Shown piece by piece: positions 30,001 through 36,902 of a DNA stretch of 55,225 bases (positions are counted from its first letter, which is position 1; each line of letters starts with the position of its first letter). A program made the position numbers and the translations under genes. The stretch comes from a virus. The stretch is from the IMG/VR virus record IMGVR_UViG_3300028553_000034, positions 1-55,225 of that record; one strand, 5' to 3'. The notes beneath the pieces are model-generated. The model did no database searches. It worked only from the letters and a program-made list of their open reading frames with translations, and was not told the DNA's origin.

Positions 30001-30254
30001 ATGATGATTCTGGTGGAGGAATAATACAAGGATCTATGGTAATGGAAGTTCTTATTGGAGTAAATACAATATATCACGCTGTACTTGCTTATGATTTTTT
30101 AAGTCCTGCACAGGGAAGAAAAACAGCAGCTAATGCTTCTTATAGTTTTGTTTTACCTAGTGGATTATCTTCTATTGTCAGATATAAAAGAATAGCATTT
30201 CAAACTACGGGAACTCTATCTTATAGTGCAAAATCATTAAGATTTGGAAAATAA
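27090..30254 (+). CDS. Long tail fibre protein with collagen-like segment
   Basis: A 1054-aa protein. The N-terminus (IKELFPSDPLSEALEKINFN) is a docking-type helix. A collagen-like Gly-Pro-x run lies at residues ~32-56, with a second short one near residue 115. The shaft contains repeated modules typical of Bacteroidota and marine phage fibres: NSRVGIGTSSPSNTLDVVGS, GNFGIGTTTPNDRLEVKDGG, and several copies of E-MRI followed by NG-I-IG. The C-terminus (ANASYSFVLPSGLSSIVRY) is a compact beta head, with no S74 peptidase/chaperone motif seen. It probably mediates host recognition. Confidence 0.75.
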   Translation: MPIVIKELFPSDPLSEALEKINFNFDQLILAGGGPQGPLGPIGVPGIPGPQGERGDHWQVGTTAPTADHGPNYGALKDFDFWISATGQVYYWSIGSTSWVNSGTNLTGPQGASGATGGSFEIGMYQGSTGNANTPLSIPPVGPTNYTPGSGGATTVASGGVDFIIPVNINKNSFFLGDGGWAYSKLNNFGVYDVTIPGNIQRLIPKQVIIQTAIDSTGLGGLTIGAYGATSAIGATQSNYEGVSTEVTDALNFFTAGFAYTNTAGQYSHQFRMRTGTINLEIQAGDNNFAALAAGKTPDLILRSNRTLIKDFTSNQITIGATSTMFREKAAIGYSSIPTFDSNSTLDNSGIMRSRGDIYVGALNGLANTIHIGYARTSDGSASLNLYTNGSTPTTSTFSIGRVNGVNGVATIDQTGTGALQINSTTSGSYINLVANHLSGHIRFSNSSGSEIARIDTVNSRVGIGTSSPSNTLDVVGSSMGLRAGIYGTSNSIEFINSIGSPISSRIAFGSDGSSWNLAFAKNVAGTYTDLMTLQTNGNFGIGTTTPNDRLEVKDGGIIVNTTTILNYSNGYGIQFNNNTSFYSGIKSYTSTPANNMGLSFFSSNAGSSVESMRIQPNGFISIGPSAHQNVPEYRIHIQGDEENSILIRSRNTTIGTQNNILLQRSNLSAATPNAYALGGLSFGGYNGTTWTSGYNGGSQILSYSSGTWTATSNPSDLRFSTTPINTIATVERMRISNSGNISVGSQGNATFNLEFQGNANKIIGVSGANTGDGFDLDVRGGQSGVTVDANGGILNLYMGQSRGSGNSSIGFWGLGIGGIASSNLRTYEQKAIMNENGNWAFGSITPSSSKIDLLGSLRIRSSSSNNNVLANGLRFNSDDDTYESEIRAYQGSSNSRLGLSFRTTDNSSTTSERMRLNPDGGIQMMNDTLVTEGSFTISVLTPTTIIDASYQNVINIASDDKDRIIYFSRDDDSGGGIIQGSMVMEVLIGVNTIYHAVLAYDFLSPAQGRKTAANASYSFVLPSGLSSIVRYKRIAFQTTGTLSYSAKSLRFGK
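27183..27257 (+). repeat. Collagen-like segment in the tail fibre gene
   Basis: About eight Gly-x-y triplets (GGGPQGPLGPIGVPGIPGPQ, then GERGD). The region is Pro- and Gly-codon-rich and differs from the surrounding AT-rich DNA. It is expected to form a flexible triple helix near the fibre base. Confidence 0.8.
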
Positions 30255-30261
30255 TATAAAT

Positions 30262-31077
30262 ATGACAAAATTTTTAATTCAATTCAAAGAATGGATCAAA
30301 GATCCAAAACATCAAAGAAATTTGACTATAGTTATTGCAATTATAGTTATTCTTCTTATGCGTAGATGTTCTCCTTCGGATGGAGATGTAAACACTTTAC
30401 GTCAAAACGTTTTTGCTCTTAATGATTCAATAAGAGCATATAAGACGAAAACAGGAACTCTTGTTTATGAAAAGGGAGCTTTGATCTCAGAAAATGGAAA
30501 TCTTAAAAACCTAAATAAAGGTCTTTCAGATGAAGTTAAATACCTAAAAGACAATCCAATCGTTATCATAAAAACAAAAATAGTTGTTAAACATGATACG
30601 ATAGAGATTCCTGTTTATATTAGTACACCAATCTATCATCAAGATGGATCAGTTTCTAGAGAACTTAAATGGAGCTACGACAAAGATTTCGGTAAAGGAA
30701 ATAGTAGAAAACTTTCAGGGAAACTTGATATTACGGTCGATACTTCTATGAATCTAACTTCTACTCCTGTGCATATAACAGACGATGAATTCAGTATGGC
30801 AATTACTACTGGACTAACAGAAAATAAAGATGGACTTCTTGAAATTTTTGTTAAATCTGATTATCCTGGATTTAGTGTTAGTTCAATGGATGGAGCTCTA
30901 ATAGATCCTAAAAAATCAGAAGTTCTGAAAAAATACTTCCCACCCAAAAGATGGGCTTTGGGTATTTATGGAGGATTTGGTCCTTACGTAGATCCCTTTA
31001 ACGCAAAAATCGGTATGGGAGTTCAACTAGGAATTGGTCTTCAATACAACATAATTCAATGGAACTTTAAAAAATAA
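30262..31077 (+). CDS. Membrane-anchored periplasmic coiled-coil protein, candidate spanin
   Basis: A 271-aa protein. The ATG at 30262 is preferred over a TTG at 30244 that would overlap the fibre gene. Residues ~20-36 are a single membrane segment (TIVIAIIVILLMRRC) with a basic N-terminal side, so the rest should be periplasmic. A helix or coiled coil follows (RQNVFALNDSIRAYKTKTGT and NGNLKNLNKGLSDEVKYLKD). The C-terminus is beta-rich and ends FGPYVDPFNAKIGMGVQLGI then GLQYNIIQWNF, like a strand pair of an outer-membrane barrel. An inner-membrane anchor, a coiled coil and an outer-membrane-like end fit a spanin; this is inference, and no lysin gene is adjacent. Confidence 0.5.
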   Translation: MTKFLIQFKEWIKDPKHQRNLTIVIAIIVILLMRRCSPSDGDVNTLRQNVFALNDSIRAYKTKTGTLVYEKGALISENGNLKNLNKGLSDEVKYLKDNPIVIIKTKIVVKHDTIEIPVYISTPIYHQDGSVSRELKWSYDKDFGKGNSRKLSGKLDITVDTSMNLTSTPVHITDDEFSMAITTGLTENKDGLLEIFVKSDYPGFSVSSMDGALIDPKKSEVLKKYFPPKRWALGIYGGFGPYVDPFNAKIGMGVQLGIGLQYNIIQWNFKK

Positions 31078-33320
31078 TGGCAACATCATCTAAATACATA
31101 CAGGTTTCTTCATCGGTTTTGATGGAGTACATATACTCAGATCAGGATGTAATTAACGATCCTGGTAATGAATTTAGAATATCTACTTCAACAGCTCCTA
31201 TTTGGAAAATGAGTAATGGACATTCTAATGAAGATCAAATTTTGAATGCAGATTCTTCTGAGATTATTCAAGATGGTCTTCCTATAGGAACTGCTAATGT
31301 TAGAAATCGAGCTTTCGCTGCAATTCTACCTTATAAAGGTGCATCATTAGATATAAATAAGCTTGTATTCTATAATGATTACGATCCGCTTCTTACATCT
31401 ACACCCAGTTTACCTATAACATTTACAAATCCACAAGCTCCTGTATATGATACAATCAGATTACATCTTGTTCAAGGATTCAATTTTGAAGATAATTTCG
31501 GTCTAGTTCTTTCAATCAAATGTAAAAAGAAAGATGATACTAATTTAGTTCTAGCAAATTATTCATATAATAAGGAAGATTCTTCTTTTGAGATTATAAA
31601 TCCAAATCCTTTCTTCTTTAGTGGTAAAGTTTATAGTTCTTATGTTGAGCTAAGAGTTCTTTCTCTTTACAATCTTATTTATGATTATTGGTTAGGTGTT
31701 CTTTCTGGAGATACTGTAGTTGAAAGAATCACTAATTTCAATGGAATAATGCGTAGTCAACTTATCTCTGTTTATTTCGGATGGGTTAGTGATCGTGAAA
31801 TTAATGACGGACAAGAATACTTAAATATATATGACACAAAAGCCATAGATCTACCCGTCAGGGATCAATTCTCTTCGATTTCTGCATTTATTGAAGAATC
31901 GTCAGATGGCGATTATATAGAATTTTATGCAACTTATAATGGATCCATTATAGAGAATTACATTCTAGATTTGAATAATAGTGGATATGATTTCATTCTT
32001 CTTCACGATTTGGTAATATCAGAATATGTTTATGATAATACATCTTCGACTTATTCTTGGATTAAAACAGATGATCTTCAAATTTCTCAGATTGATGAAT
32101 ATGACAAACCTAATTTTTATCGACCAATTATAAAAAATAATTCGGCTATAGCGTATAAAATAGATTATGTTGTTCGTTTATACAACAGACAAGATAATTC
32201 ACAAGTTTGGAAAACTTCCTCGATGATTTCACAATCAGCAGCTAAATATGGTAGAAAACTTAAGTCTATTGCTTTAGGAACAAATCCAATACAAACTAAA
32301 ATATACAACCAGAATGTTATTAAGGATATTCAAATCAATAGAATAACTGAACCGGTTTTGAATAGTACAAAATATGTTACATCATTCTCTACGAATTCTG
32401 AAATTTCTATAACAACTGAAACGGTAAATCCATCTTCTTCAGGTGATACTACTTTACAAAATACAGGAACATCAAATCAACAAATTTATAGCAATGGATT
32501 AGGCAGAGTTCTTATACCAGAATCTGTAGCTTTCTTGAAATTTACTTTATTTCAAAAAGAAAATGGACAAAATACGAGAATGAATCTCGCAGGTCTTGGA
32601 GATTTGTATATTGTTTTTGATTCGTCTCAAGGTGAAAATTTAGAATTTATAGAATTCCCTAATCAATATACATCTAAGGGAGGTGGAGAAGTAATTTTCC
32701 GTCTTTCCGAGAATGATACTCGTAGAGTTTTAGCTTTAGCAAATAGATCATTTAGAATCTTTATAGAAAATGATCAAAAAGATAGAACATTCCTTTATGC
32801 AGGAGATTTCTTCTCAACATCAGAATTTCAAGATATTCAAAAGAATAGTAAGATTGCAGATTTAGAAACTCAAGTAGTAACTTTAACATCTCAATTACAA
32901 GGAGTAAATTCAGTCGTAGATCAACAAAAAACAACTATCGATTCTTTGAATTCGACAAATCAACAGTTACAATCAGCAGCTAATCAACCTGTATTAACTC
33001 CTGTAACTGCAACAACAACGGTTGAAGATGTAATTTCACAAACTAATTCTATGATAGAACAGAAAGATCAACAGATCAATTCAATGAATTCTACTATAGA
33101 ACAATTAAACGGACAAATATCTTCACTTACTTCAACTATGAATGCTACATTACAAGCAATTTCACAGATTAATGGATTACAAAATGTAGCTAATGATGTT
33201 ACATCAACTCCGACAGCAACTGAATCTAATACATCTGTCGGAAATAAGCTAATCCGAAAAGCTTTAGCTAACATAAAGAGTACACCGGCTTCGAGTCAAA
33301 AACCTAACGAGACACAATGA
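31077..33320 (+). CDS. Structural protein with C-terminal coiled coil
   Basis: A 747-aa protein. The first ~590 residues are beta-rich (LRLHLV-type strands, WLGVLSGDTVVERITNFNGI, FRLSENDTRRVLALANRSFR). Residues ~600-720 contain heptad-like Gln/Ser-rich helices (IADLETQVVTLTSQLQGVNS, QINSMNSTIEQLNGQISSLT) and then a Thr/Ser-rich, basic tail. It is likely a virion protein, for example a tail fibre or baseplate attachment. It overlaps the upstream gene as TAATG and the downstream gene as ATGA. Confidence 0.5.
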   Translation: MATSSKYIQVSSSVLMEYIYSDQDVINDPGNEFRISTSTAPIWKMSNGHSNEDQILNADSSEIIQDGLPIGTANVRNRAFAAILPYKGASLDINKLVFYNDYDPLLTSTPSLPITFTNPQAPVYDTIRLHLVQGFNFEDNFGLVLSIKCKKKDDTNLVLANYSYNKEDSSFEIINPNPFFFSGKVYSSYVELRVLSLYNLIYDYWLGVLSGDTVVERITNFNGIMRSQLISVYFGWVSDREINDGQEYLNIYDTKAIDLPVRDQFSSISAFIEESSDGDYIEFYATYNGSIIENYILDLNNSGYDFILLHDLVISEYVYDNTSSTYSWIKTDDLQISQIDEYDKPNFYRPIIKNNSAIAYKIDYVVRLYNRQDNSQVWKTSSMISQSAAKYGRKLKSIALGTNPIQTKIYNQNVIKDIQINRITEPVLNSTKYVTSFSTNSEISITTETVNPSSSGDTTLQNTGTSNQQIYSNGLGRVLIPESVAFLKFTLFQKENGQNTRMNLAGLGDLYIVFDSSQGENLEFIEFPNQYTSKGGGEVIFRLSENDTRRVLALANRSFRIFIENDQKDRTFLYAGDFFSTSEFQDIQKNSKIADLETQVVTLTSQLQGVNSVVDQQKTTIDSLNSTNQQLQSAANQPVLTPVTATTTVEDVISQTNSMIEQKDQQINSMNSTIEQLNGQISSLTSTMNATLQAISQINGLQNVANDVTSTPTATESNTSVGNKLIRKALANIKSTPASSQKPNETQ

Positions 33321-33883
33321 TCTTACAAAGTAGAAACGACTTATTCAAAATAGAACTTCCTAGAGTTTTTATTCCAAAGGAAGTAAAAGACCGTTATACG
33401 CCTTATTTGTTTAGAATGCCTACTCCTGTTACCGATGTTTCAGATGTAATAAATTGGTCTATACAATCGATTTCGATTCCTAATTTTAATTACGAACCGA
33501 TAGAACAAGTTAAACCTGGAAATGCACCTCAAGCAAAAGGAACTACTAGAAAATGGAGACAAGCACTTTCACATGAGATGCTTATCGATCGAACTTTTAC
33601 TATAACTTTTCAATTACTAGACGGAAATGTTAATTATTGGATAATGCTAGAAACATTCTTCTATTGGTATGATTTCCAAACAACGAAACCTTATACAATG
33701 GATATTCCACTTCATATATTTGATACTGAAGGTGTAAGAATGTATTCAGTACAATTTCACGATTGTCTATTTACAGGATTAAATCAATTTACTCTTTCTT
33801 ACTCAGATATGTCACCAGAATTTAGAACTTTTGAAGCTACTTTTGCTTTCAATGAAATGAAAATGGATTTCCCTGTTGTATAA
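33317..33883 (+). CDS. Tail-tube-fold protein (tube or tube-initiator)
   Basis: A 188-aa protein. The C-terminal half has the signature look of gp19/gp54-type tube folds: TITFQLLDGNVNYWIMLETF, FYWYDFQ, MYSVQFHDCLFTGLNQFTLS and YSDMSPEFRTFEATFAFNEM. The length is near T4 gp19 (163 aa). The place at the end of the structural run could mean tube, tail terminator or initiator. The family is likely but the exact role is unsettled, since the main tube gene may lie outside the window. Confidence 0.55.
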   Translation: MILQSRNDLFKIELPRVFIPKEVKDRYTPYLFRMPTPVTDVSDVINWSIQSISIPNFNYEPIEQVKPGNAPQAKGTTRKWRQALSHEMLIDRTFTITFQLLDGNVNYWIMLETFFYWYDFQTTKPYTMDIPLHIFDTEGVRMYSVQFHDCLFTGLNQFTLSYSDMSPEFRTFEATFAFNEMKMDFPVV

Positions 33884-33895
33884 GATACATATACT

Positions 33896-34261
33896 ATGAA
33901 AACATTTAAAGAATACTTAATCGAATCAGGAACATTCTCAGACATTGAGATATGGATGATGAATGAAAATCTGAAGTCTGAGCTGACCGAAGATGAAGAA
34001 AAAAAAGTAGATGAAGCAGTAAAAAAATTCTGTGAAGAATACTTAGAAAAAAGTAAAGGACTTAAAGAATTTAATGAAGAACTAACAAACGAAGGTTTCT
34101 TAGGTTCCGTTATTGGAGGACTTACTGGATTTGCTCTCGGATCTTCTGTTGGTAAAATTATTGCAAATGTTCTAGGAATAGAAAGAGGAGTTGTTTTTGA
34201 CTTATTAACTAGTCGACTTGTTGGTGCTGCTTTAGGTGCTGCAATCGGCAAAAGATTCTAA
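33896..34261 (+). CDS. Putative internal head protein with capsid-targeting peptide and glycine zipper
   Basis: A 121-aa protein starting MKTFKEYLIES, nearly the T4 internal-protein leader (MKTYQEFIAE), with LIE at the expected gp21 protease site. The middle is acidic and helical (LTEDEEKKVDEAVKKFCEEY). Residues ~88-119 are a glycine-zipper membrane segment (GSVIGGLTGFALGSSVGKII, then VGAALGAAIGKRF). The natural reading is a processed protein packaged in the capsid, possibly membrane-active on delivery. Targeting and function are inferred from the motif, not shown. Confidence 0.6.
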   Translation: MKTFKEYLIESGTFSDIEIWMMNENLKSELTEDEEKKVDEAVKKFCEEYLEKSKGLKEFNEELTNEGFLGSVIGGLTGFALGSSVGKIIANVLGIERGVVFDLLTSRLVGAALGAAIGKRF

Positions 34262-34262
34262 T

Positions 34263-34877
34263 ATGATTATTGGTATAGATTTTTCAATAAATTCAACAGC
34301 GGTAGCGATTAAGACGACGAAAGATAAATTTCTACTTTTTTCATTCGTTCCGAATTACAATCCAAAGCTAAAAGGATTTCAATTACATAAGATTCTTCAC
34401 GAATCAAAAACTGTTACAATTACTTCATATAATAAAGATAATCTTATTAAAGATGCTATAGAAGATCAGGCGATCAAATTGAGGAACGCTGATGCACTAT
34501 CTAATGAGATTATAGAGATATTCAATTACACAGGAATCGTTCCTACAGAGATCAGAATTGAAGGATTTTCGTTTGGATCTAAGGGAAATTCTTTCATTGA
34601 TATGATTACATTTAACACATTCTTAAAGGTCAAGCTCATTCAGAAGTTTGGACATATAATCCGAGTTATCTCCCCTAAGTCAATAAAGAAAGCTTACACA
34701 GGAAACGGTAATGCTTCTAAATGTGATATGCTCAGATCCTTTATGGAAAAATCCGATAGTAAGCTTAGAAATGAAATAGAAAAATTAAATATCGTAATAG
34801 AAGGGGAATTCAATATACCTAAGCCTTTAGATGACTTAGTGGATGCCATAGCACTAACTCTTATTGAGGTGGAATAA
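34263..34877 (+). CDS. RuvC-like Holliday junction resolvase (RNase H fold)
   Basis: A 204-aa protein. The ATG at 34263, one base after the preceding stop, puts the catalytic strand at the very N-terminus: MIIGIDFSINSTAVAI, Asp6. Further acidic residues fit the RuvC order: IRIEGFSFG (Glu100) and KPLDDLVDAIALTL (Asp190/191 and Asp194). The basic middle segment ISPKSIKKAYTGNGNASKCD is the usual K/G-rich region before the last catalytic helix. It should cleave branched DNA during recombination-dependent replication and packaging. T4 itself uses the unrelated endonuclease VII for this. Confidence 0.75.
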   Translation: MIIGIDFSINSTAVAIKTTKDKFLLFSFVPNYNPKLKGFQLHKILHESKTVTITSYNKDNLIKDAIEDQAIKLRNADALSNEIIEIFNYTGIVPTEIRIEGFSFGSKGNSFIDMITFNTFLKVKLIQKFGHIIRVISPKSIKKAYTGNGNASKCDMLRSFMEKSDSKLRNEIEKLNIVIEGEFNIPKPLDDLVDAIALTLIEVE

Positions 34878-34881
34878 CTAA

Positions 34882-34995
34882 CTGAAGTGGATCCTTGTCG
34901 TAACTGTTATCCTTTTACTTAAACAACCATTAATGGTTATATGTATTCTAGATGGAGTGAGTTTCAAAATTCAACTTGAGATAAATAAAATATAA
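34882..34995 (+). CDS. Possible small membrane protein without a standard start (or remnant)
   Basis: The gap between two genes contains a 37-codon frame. It reads LKWILVVTVILLLKQPLM then VICILDGVSFKIQLEINKI, ending TAA at 34993. The pattern (one hydrophobic helix, then a polar tail) looks like a real small phage membrane protein, but the first codon is CTG and no ATG, GTG or TTG stands near the front. It may start at CTG, be a decayed gene, or be chance. Confidence 0.25.
   Translation: MKWILVVTVILLLKQPLMVICILDGVSFKIQLEINKI
34925..34938. promoter_or_regulatory. Perfect 14-bp palindrome AACCATTAATGGTT
   Basis: AACCATTAATGGTT equals its own reverse complement. It lies in the 130-bp gap upstream of the internal-protein cluster. 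No T-run follows it, so it does not look like a terminator. A dimeric regulator site or a small RNA hairpin are both possible. Confidence 0.35.
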
Positions 34996-35007
34996 AAAAA
35001 ATTGACT

Positions 35008-35346
35008 ATGAAAAACATAATGGATTTTGACGAATTTATCAACGAAGGGGATAAAGGACAAGGACATAAGAGAGCTCCAGGTGATCCTAAAGAAGATGGA
35101 CTTTATACAGGAGGAGGTAAGTATGCTCTAAAAGGAACTGGATATGCAAATGCTGCAAAAGCCGAATCTACTTGTAAACAGTTAGATGGACTAGAGAAAA
35201 AAGGAGAACATATGTGGGCAATGTCAGTTGCTACAACCATGTTGAATAGAGCTGAAAAACATCAACATCAAACACCAGAAATGCGAGATGCTATTAAGGT
35301 ATTTAAAGCCTGGATTGAAAAGAATAGAACAACTGGAAAAAAATAA
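35008..35346 (+). CDS. Putative internal head protein with capsid-targeting peptide
   Basis: A 112-aa protein. The ATG at 35008 is preferred over a TTG at 35002. The N-terminus MKNIMDFDEFINEGDKG contains the targeting-type core FDEFINE followed by Gly, with INE fitting the gp21 cleavage rule. The mature part is mostly polar, with GLYTGGGKYALKGTGYANAA, then a helix rich in Ala, Lys and His (MSVATTMLNRAEKHQHQTPE). I recognise no domain. It stands first in a run of small genes with the same leader type. Confidence 0.6.
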   Translation: MKNIMDFDEFINEGDKGQGHKRAPGDPKEDGLYTGGGKYALKGTGYANAAKAESTCKQLDGLEKKGEHMWAMSVATTMLNRAEKHQHQTPEMRDAIKVFKAWIEKNRTTGKK

Positions 35347-35352
35347 GAAATT

Positions 35353-35502
35353 ATGCCTACACCTGAATGGTTATATCAACAAAATGCTAAAAAACGACGT
35401 CAGAGGGAAGAAGAAGCTAGATTACAAATGATTCAACTTCTCCTACTTAATGATGATATTACTACAGTTACTGGCATAGGAGGAACAGGAGCAACTGCTT
35501 AA
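35353..35502 (+). CDS. Small hypothetical protein (49 aa)
   Basis: A 49-codon frame fills the space between two genes with one base to spare on the downstream side. It has a Lys/Arg/Glu-rich amphipathic helix (NAKKRRQREEEARLQMIQLL) and a Gly/Thr tail (TVTGIGGTGATA). The tight packing (start 6 bases after one stop, end 1 base before the next start) is the main evidence that it is a gene. No function is recognised. Confidence 0.5.
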   Translation: MPTPEWLYQQNAKKRRQREEEARLQMIQLLLLNDDITTVTGIGGTGATA

Positions 35503-35503
35503 T

Positions 35504-35854
35504 ATGCTAAATCCGAATCTAATCAATTTTGAAAGTTATAGAGATAACTACGATGATCTACTTGAAACCAAGGAAGATTATTTTATCTTCGTTAGAGCAC
35601 TAACTGAGAAGAATTATGATATATTTAAGTCACAAATCAATCCAAAAAATTTGAAAAGATCTTGGAAAGCTAATCATTTAGATCATATCTATTCGATATC
35701 TCAAGCATTCAAAGATCAAATAAATCCCTTTTTTATAGCACATCCTTGCAATCTTCAAATGTTAAAGGCCAAGGAAAATAAGAAGAAAAATGCTAAATGT
35801 GGACATACCACAGACGAGCTATTTGAAAAAATAAATCAATTCGGATACGTATGA
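35504..35854 (+). CDS. HNH-type endonuclease-like protein
   Basis: A 116-aa protein. The core reads NHLDHIYSISQAF, then NPFFIAHPCNLQMLKAKENK and KKNAKC. This is the DHI--I....P.NL--L---N--K pattern of small phage HNH nucleases, giving metal-binding His/Asn. It is free-standing, not inside an intron as far as can be seen. It may be a homing-type nuclease, or a nuclease recruited for recombination. Its stop overlaps the next start (ATGA at 35851). Confidence 0.65.
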   Translation: MLNPNLINFESYRDNYDDLLETKEDYFIFVRALTEKNYDIFKSQINPKNLKRSWKANHLDHIYSISQAFKDQINPFFIAHPCNLQMLKAKENKKKNAKCGHTTDELFEKINQFGYV

Positions 35855-36408
35855 ATCAATTCTTAAAATATGACGAATTCTTATTAGAATTCAAAATGCC
35901 ATCTATGAAATGGGTAGATTTCGATTTGAATAAAGTAGACGATGAGGGAATGGAATTAATATGGAAGATGTATTCTGATACCTATTCTCAAGCAGGCATG
36001 GATTTTTCTGCATCTGATTATCGTGAAATTCGTTCTAAATATAAAGCCACTTTTCTAAAAGATGTTGATCGAGATAAATTACCAGATGCATTTATCATTT
36101 ACAAAGAAACTCCTTACGGTAACAAAATTGCTTTGCTAGGTACCAATGGAATAAAAGAAGCTAAAAGGGATATGGTAAAGAAGATTCTAGAATTGGTTAA
36201 TACTCGAGGTTGGTACATTGAGGCTTCATTAAGAATGGAAGAACTTTTATCATCCTCAAAAGCTCCAGTAGTAACCGATGAAAAGGCCATTAAAGATATA
36301 GTTGGAGCTGATAAAAAACCAGAAATGCAGAAAGATGGGTATTACACGAGATTACTATCCAAGGCCAATAAAAGAATAACCAAGAGAATTTACGGCATAC
36401 TTCGATGA
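35851..36408 (+). CDS. Putative internal head protein, 185 aa, capsid-targeting peptide
   Basis: The start MNQFLKYDEFLLEFKMP contains YDEFLLE, the targeting-type core with a possible cleavage after LLE. The mature part is a folded alpha/beta domain: MELIWKMYSDTYSQAGMDFS, then LPDAFIIYKETPYGNKIALL and VKKILELVNTRGWYIEASLR. The helix followed by beta hairpins is vaguely like an acetyltransferase-type fold, but motifs are not clear enough to name it. It is coupled by ATGA overlaps on both sides. Confidence 0.5.
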   Translation: MNQFLKYDEFLLEFKMPSMKWVDFDLNKVDDEGMELIWKMYSDTYSQAGMDFSASDYREIRSKYKATFLKDVDRDKLPDAFIIYKETPYGNKIALLGTNGIKEAKRDMVKKILELVNTRGWYIEASLRMEELLSSSKAPVVTDEKAIKDIVGADKKPEMQKDGYYTRLLSKANKRITKRIYGILR

Positions 36409-36743
36409 AAAATCTACCTACATACGATGAGTATCTAATTACCGAAAAAAAATGGGAGAAAGAAGTTAAATCTTCACATTTGGTTTCTATGGAATATGAT
36501 TCCGATACTGAAGTTTTAGAAATAGAATTTCACGACGGATCAAAATATAAATATAGTGAAGTTCCTAAATCCGTTTGGAGAGAACTTTCTTTAGAAAAGA
36601 ACCTCCTTCAAAAAATTGGAGGTGGTATAGCGAAAGGAGCTAGAAAACTTTTTGGAAAGGATGCCGTAGAGGAAGGAACTTTTGGAACGAGATTTTGGTC
36701 TCTAATACGTAAAGGTGATTATAAATATGAAAAAATAAGTTAG
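36405..36743 (+). CDS. KTSC-domain protein with capsid-targeting peptide
   Basis: A 112-aa protein starting MKNLPTYDEYLITEKKWEKE, so the core YDEYLITE ends in ITE before Lys. The rest matches the KTSC domain: SSHLVSMEYDSDTEVLEIEF, HDGSKYKYSEVPKSVWREL and a final FWSLIRKGDYKYEKI. Between them is an extra basic, Gly-rich stretch (KIGGGIAKGARKLFGKDAVE). KTSC proteins occur next to or fused with nucleic-acid-related enzymes, but their role is unclear. Its leader DNA shares 18 bases with that of the gene at 44457. Confidence 0.65.
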   Translation: MKNLPTYDEYLITEKKWEKEVKSSHLVSMEYDSDTEVLEIEFHDGSKYKYSEVPKSVWRELSLEKNLLQKIGGGIAKGARKLFGKDAVEEGTFGTRFWSLIRKGDYKYEKIS

Positions 36744-36800
36744 AGGAGAAGAAACTCTAATCAATATAGATACATATAATATCTAATTAGTAAATAAAAA

Positions 36801-36891
36801 GTAAGTAAGGTACCCAAAGTAAGTGATAATCCTACAACGAACATTAATCCGGAGTAGTAAGTAATTGTAAGTGAATCTCTTAACTGTAAGT
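36801..36891 (+). repeat. Five GTAAGT repeats in the gp32 leader region
   Basis: GTAAGT occurs at 36801, 36819, 36857, 36867 and 36886, within 91 bases, in the 186-bp gap (36744-36929) before gp32. Spacing is irregular (18, 38, 10, 19). The gap otherwise holds a short inverted repeat around the preceding stop (TTAGAG...CTCTAA) and no convincing + strand gene. A regulator or RNA-binding site array is possible. On the other strand the repeats fall in a 44-codon hydrophobic frame. Confidence 0.45.
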
Positions 36892-36894
36892 TCA

Positions 36895-36902
36895 TATAAA
36901 TA
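36895..36902 (+). promoter_or_regulatory. TATAAATA, T4-type late promoter candidate upstream of gp32
   Basis: TATAAATA is the T4 late (gp55-dependent) promoter consensus. It ends 27 bases before the gp32 ATG, a spacing that leaves a short leader of about 20 bases. The leader is A-rich and unstructured (GTAAATAAAAAAGTAAAGCA), as expected for a site on which gp32 can regulate its own translation. The same octamer also occurs much closer to other starts, so it may partly reflect AT-rich start contexts. Confidence 0.4.

Noticed and set aside
33799-34251. 150-codon open frame on the minus strand
   Set aside because: It lies wholly antisense to two + strand genes with clear protein features; its Ser/Pro/Phe-rich sequence is a mirror of their AT-rich codons.
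35504-35854. HNH protein as part of a group I intron or intein
   Set aside because: It has its own start and stop, overlaps the next gene by ATGA and does not interrupt a recognisable gene.
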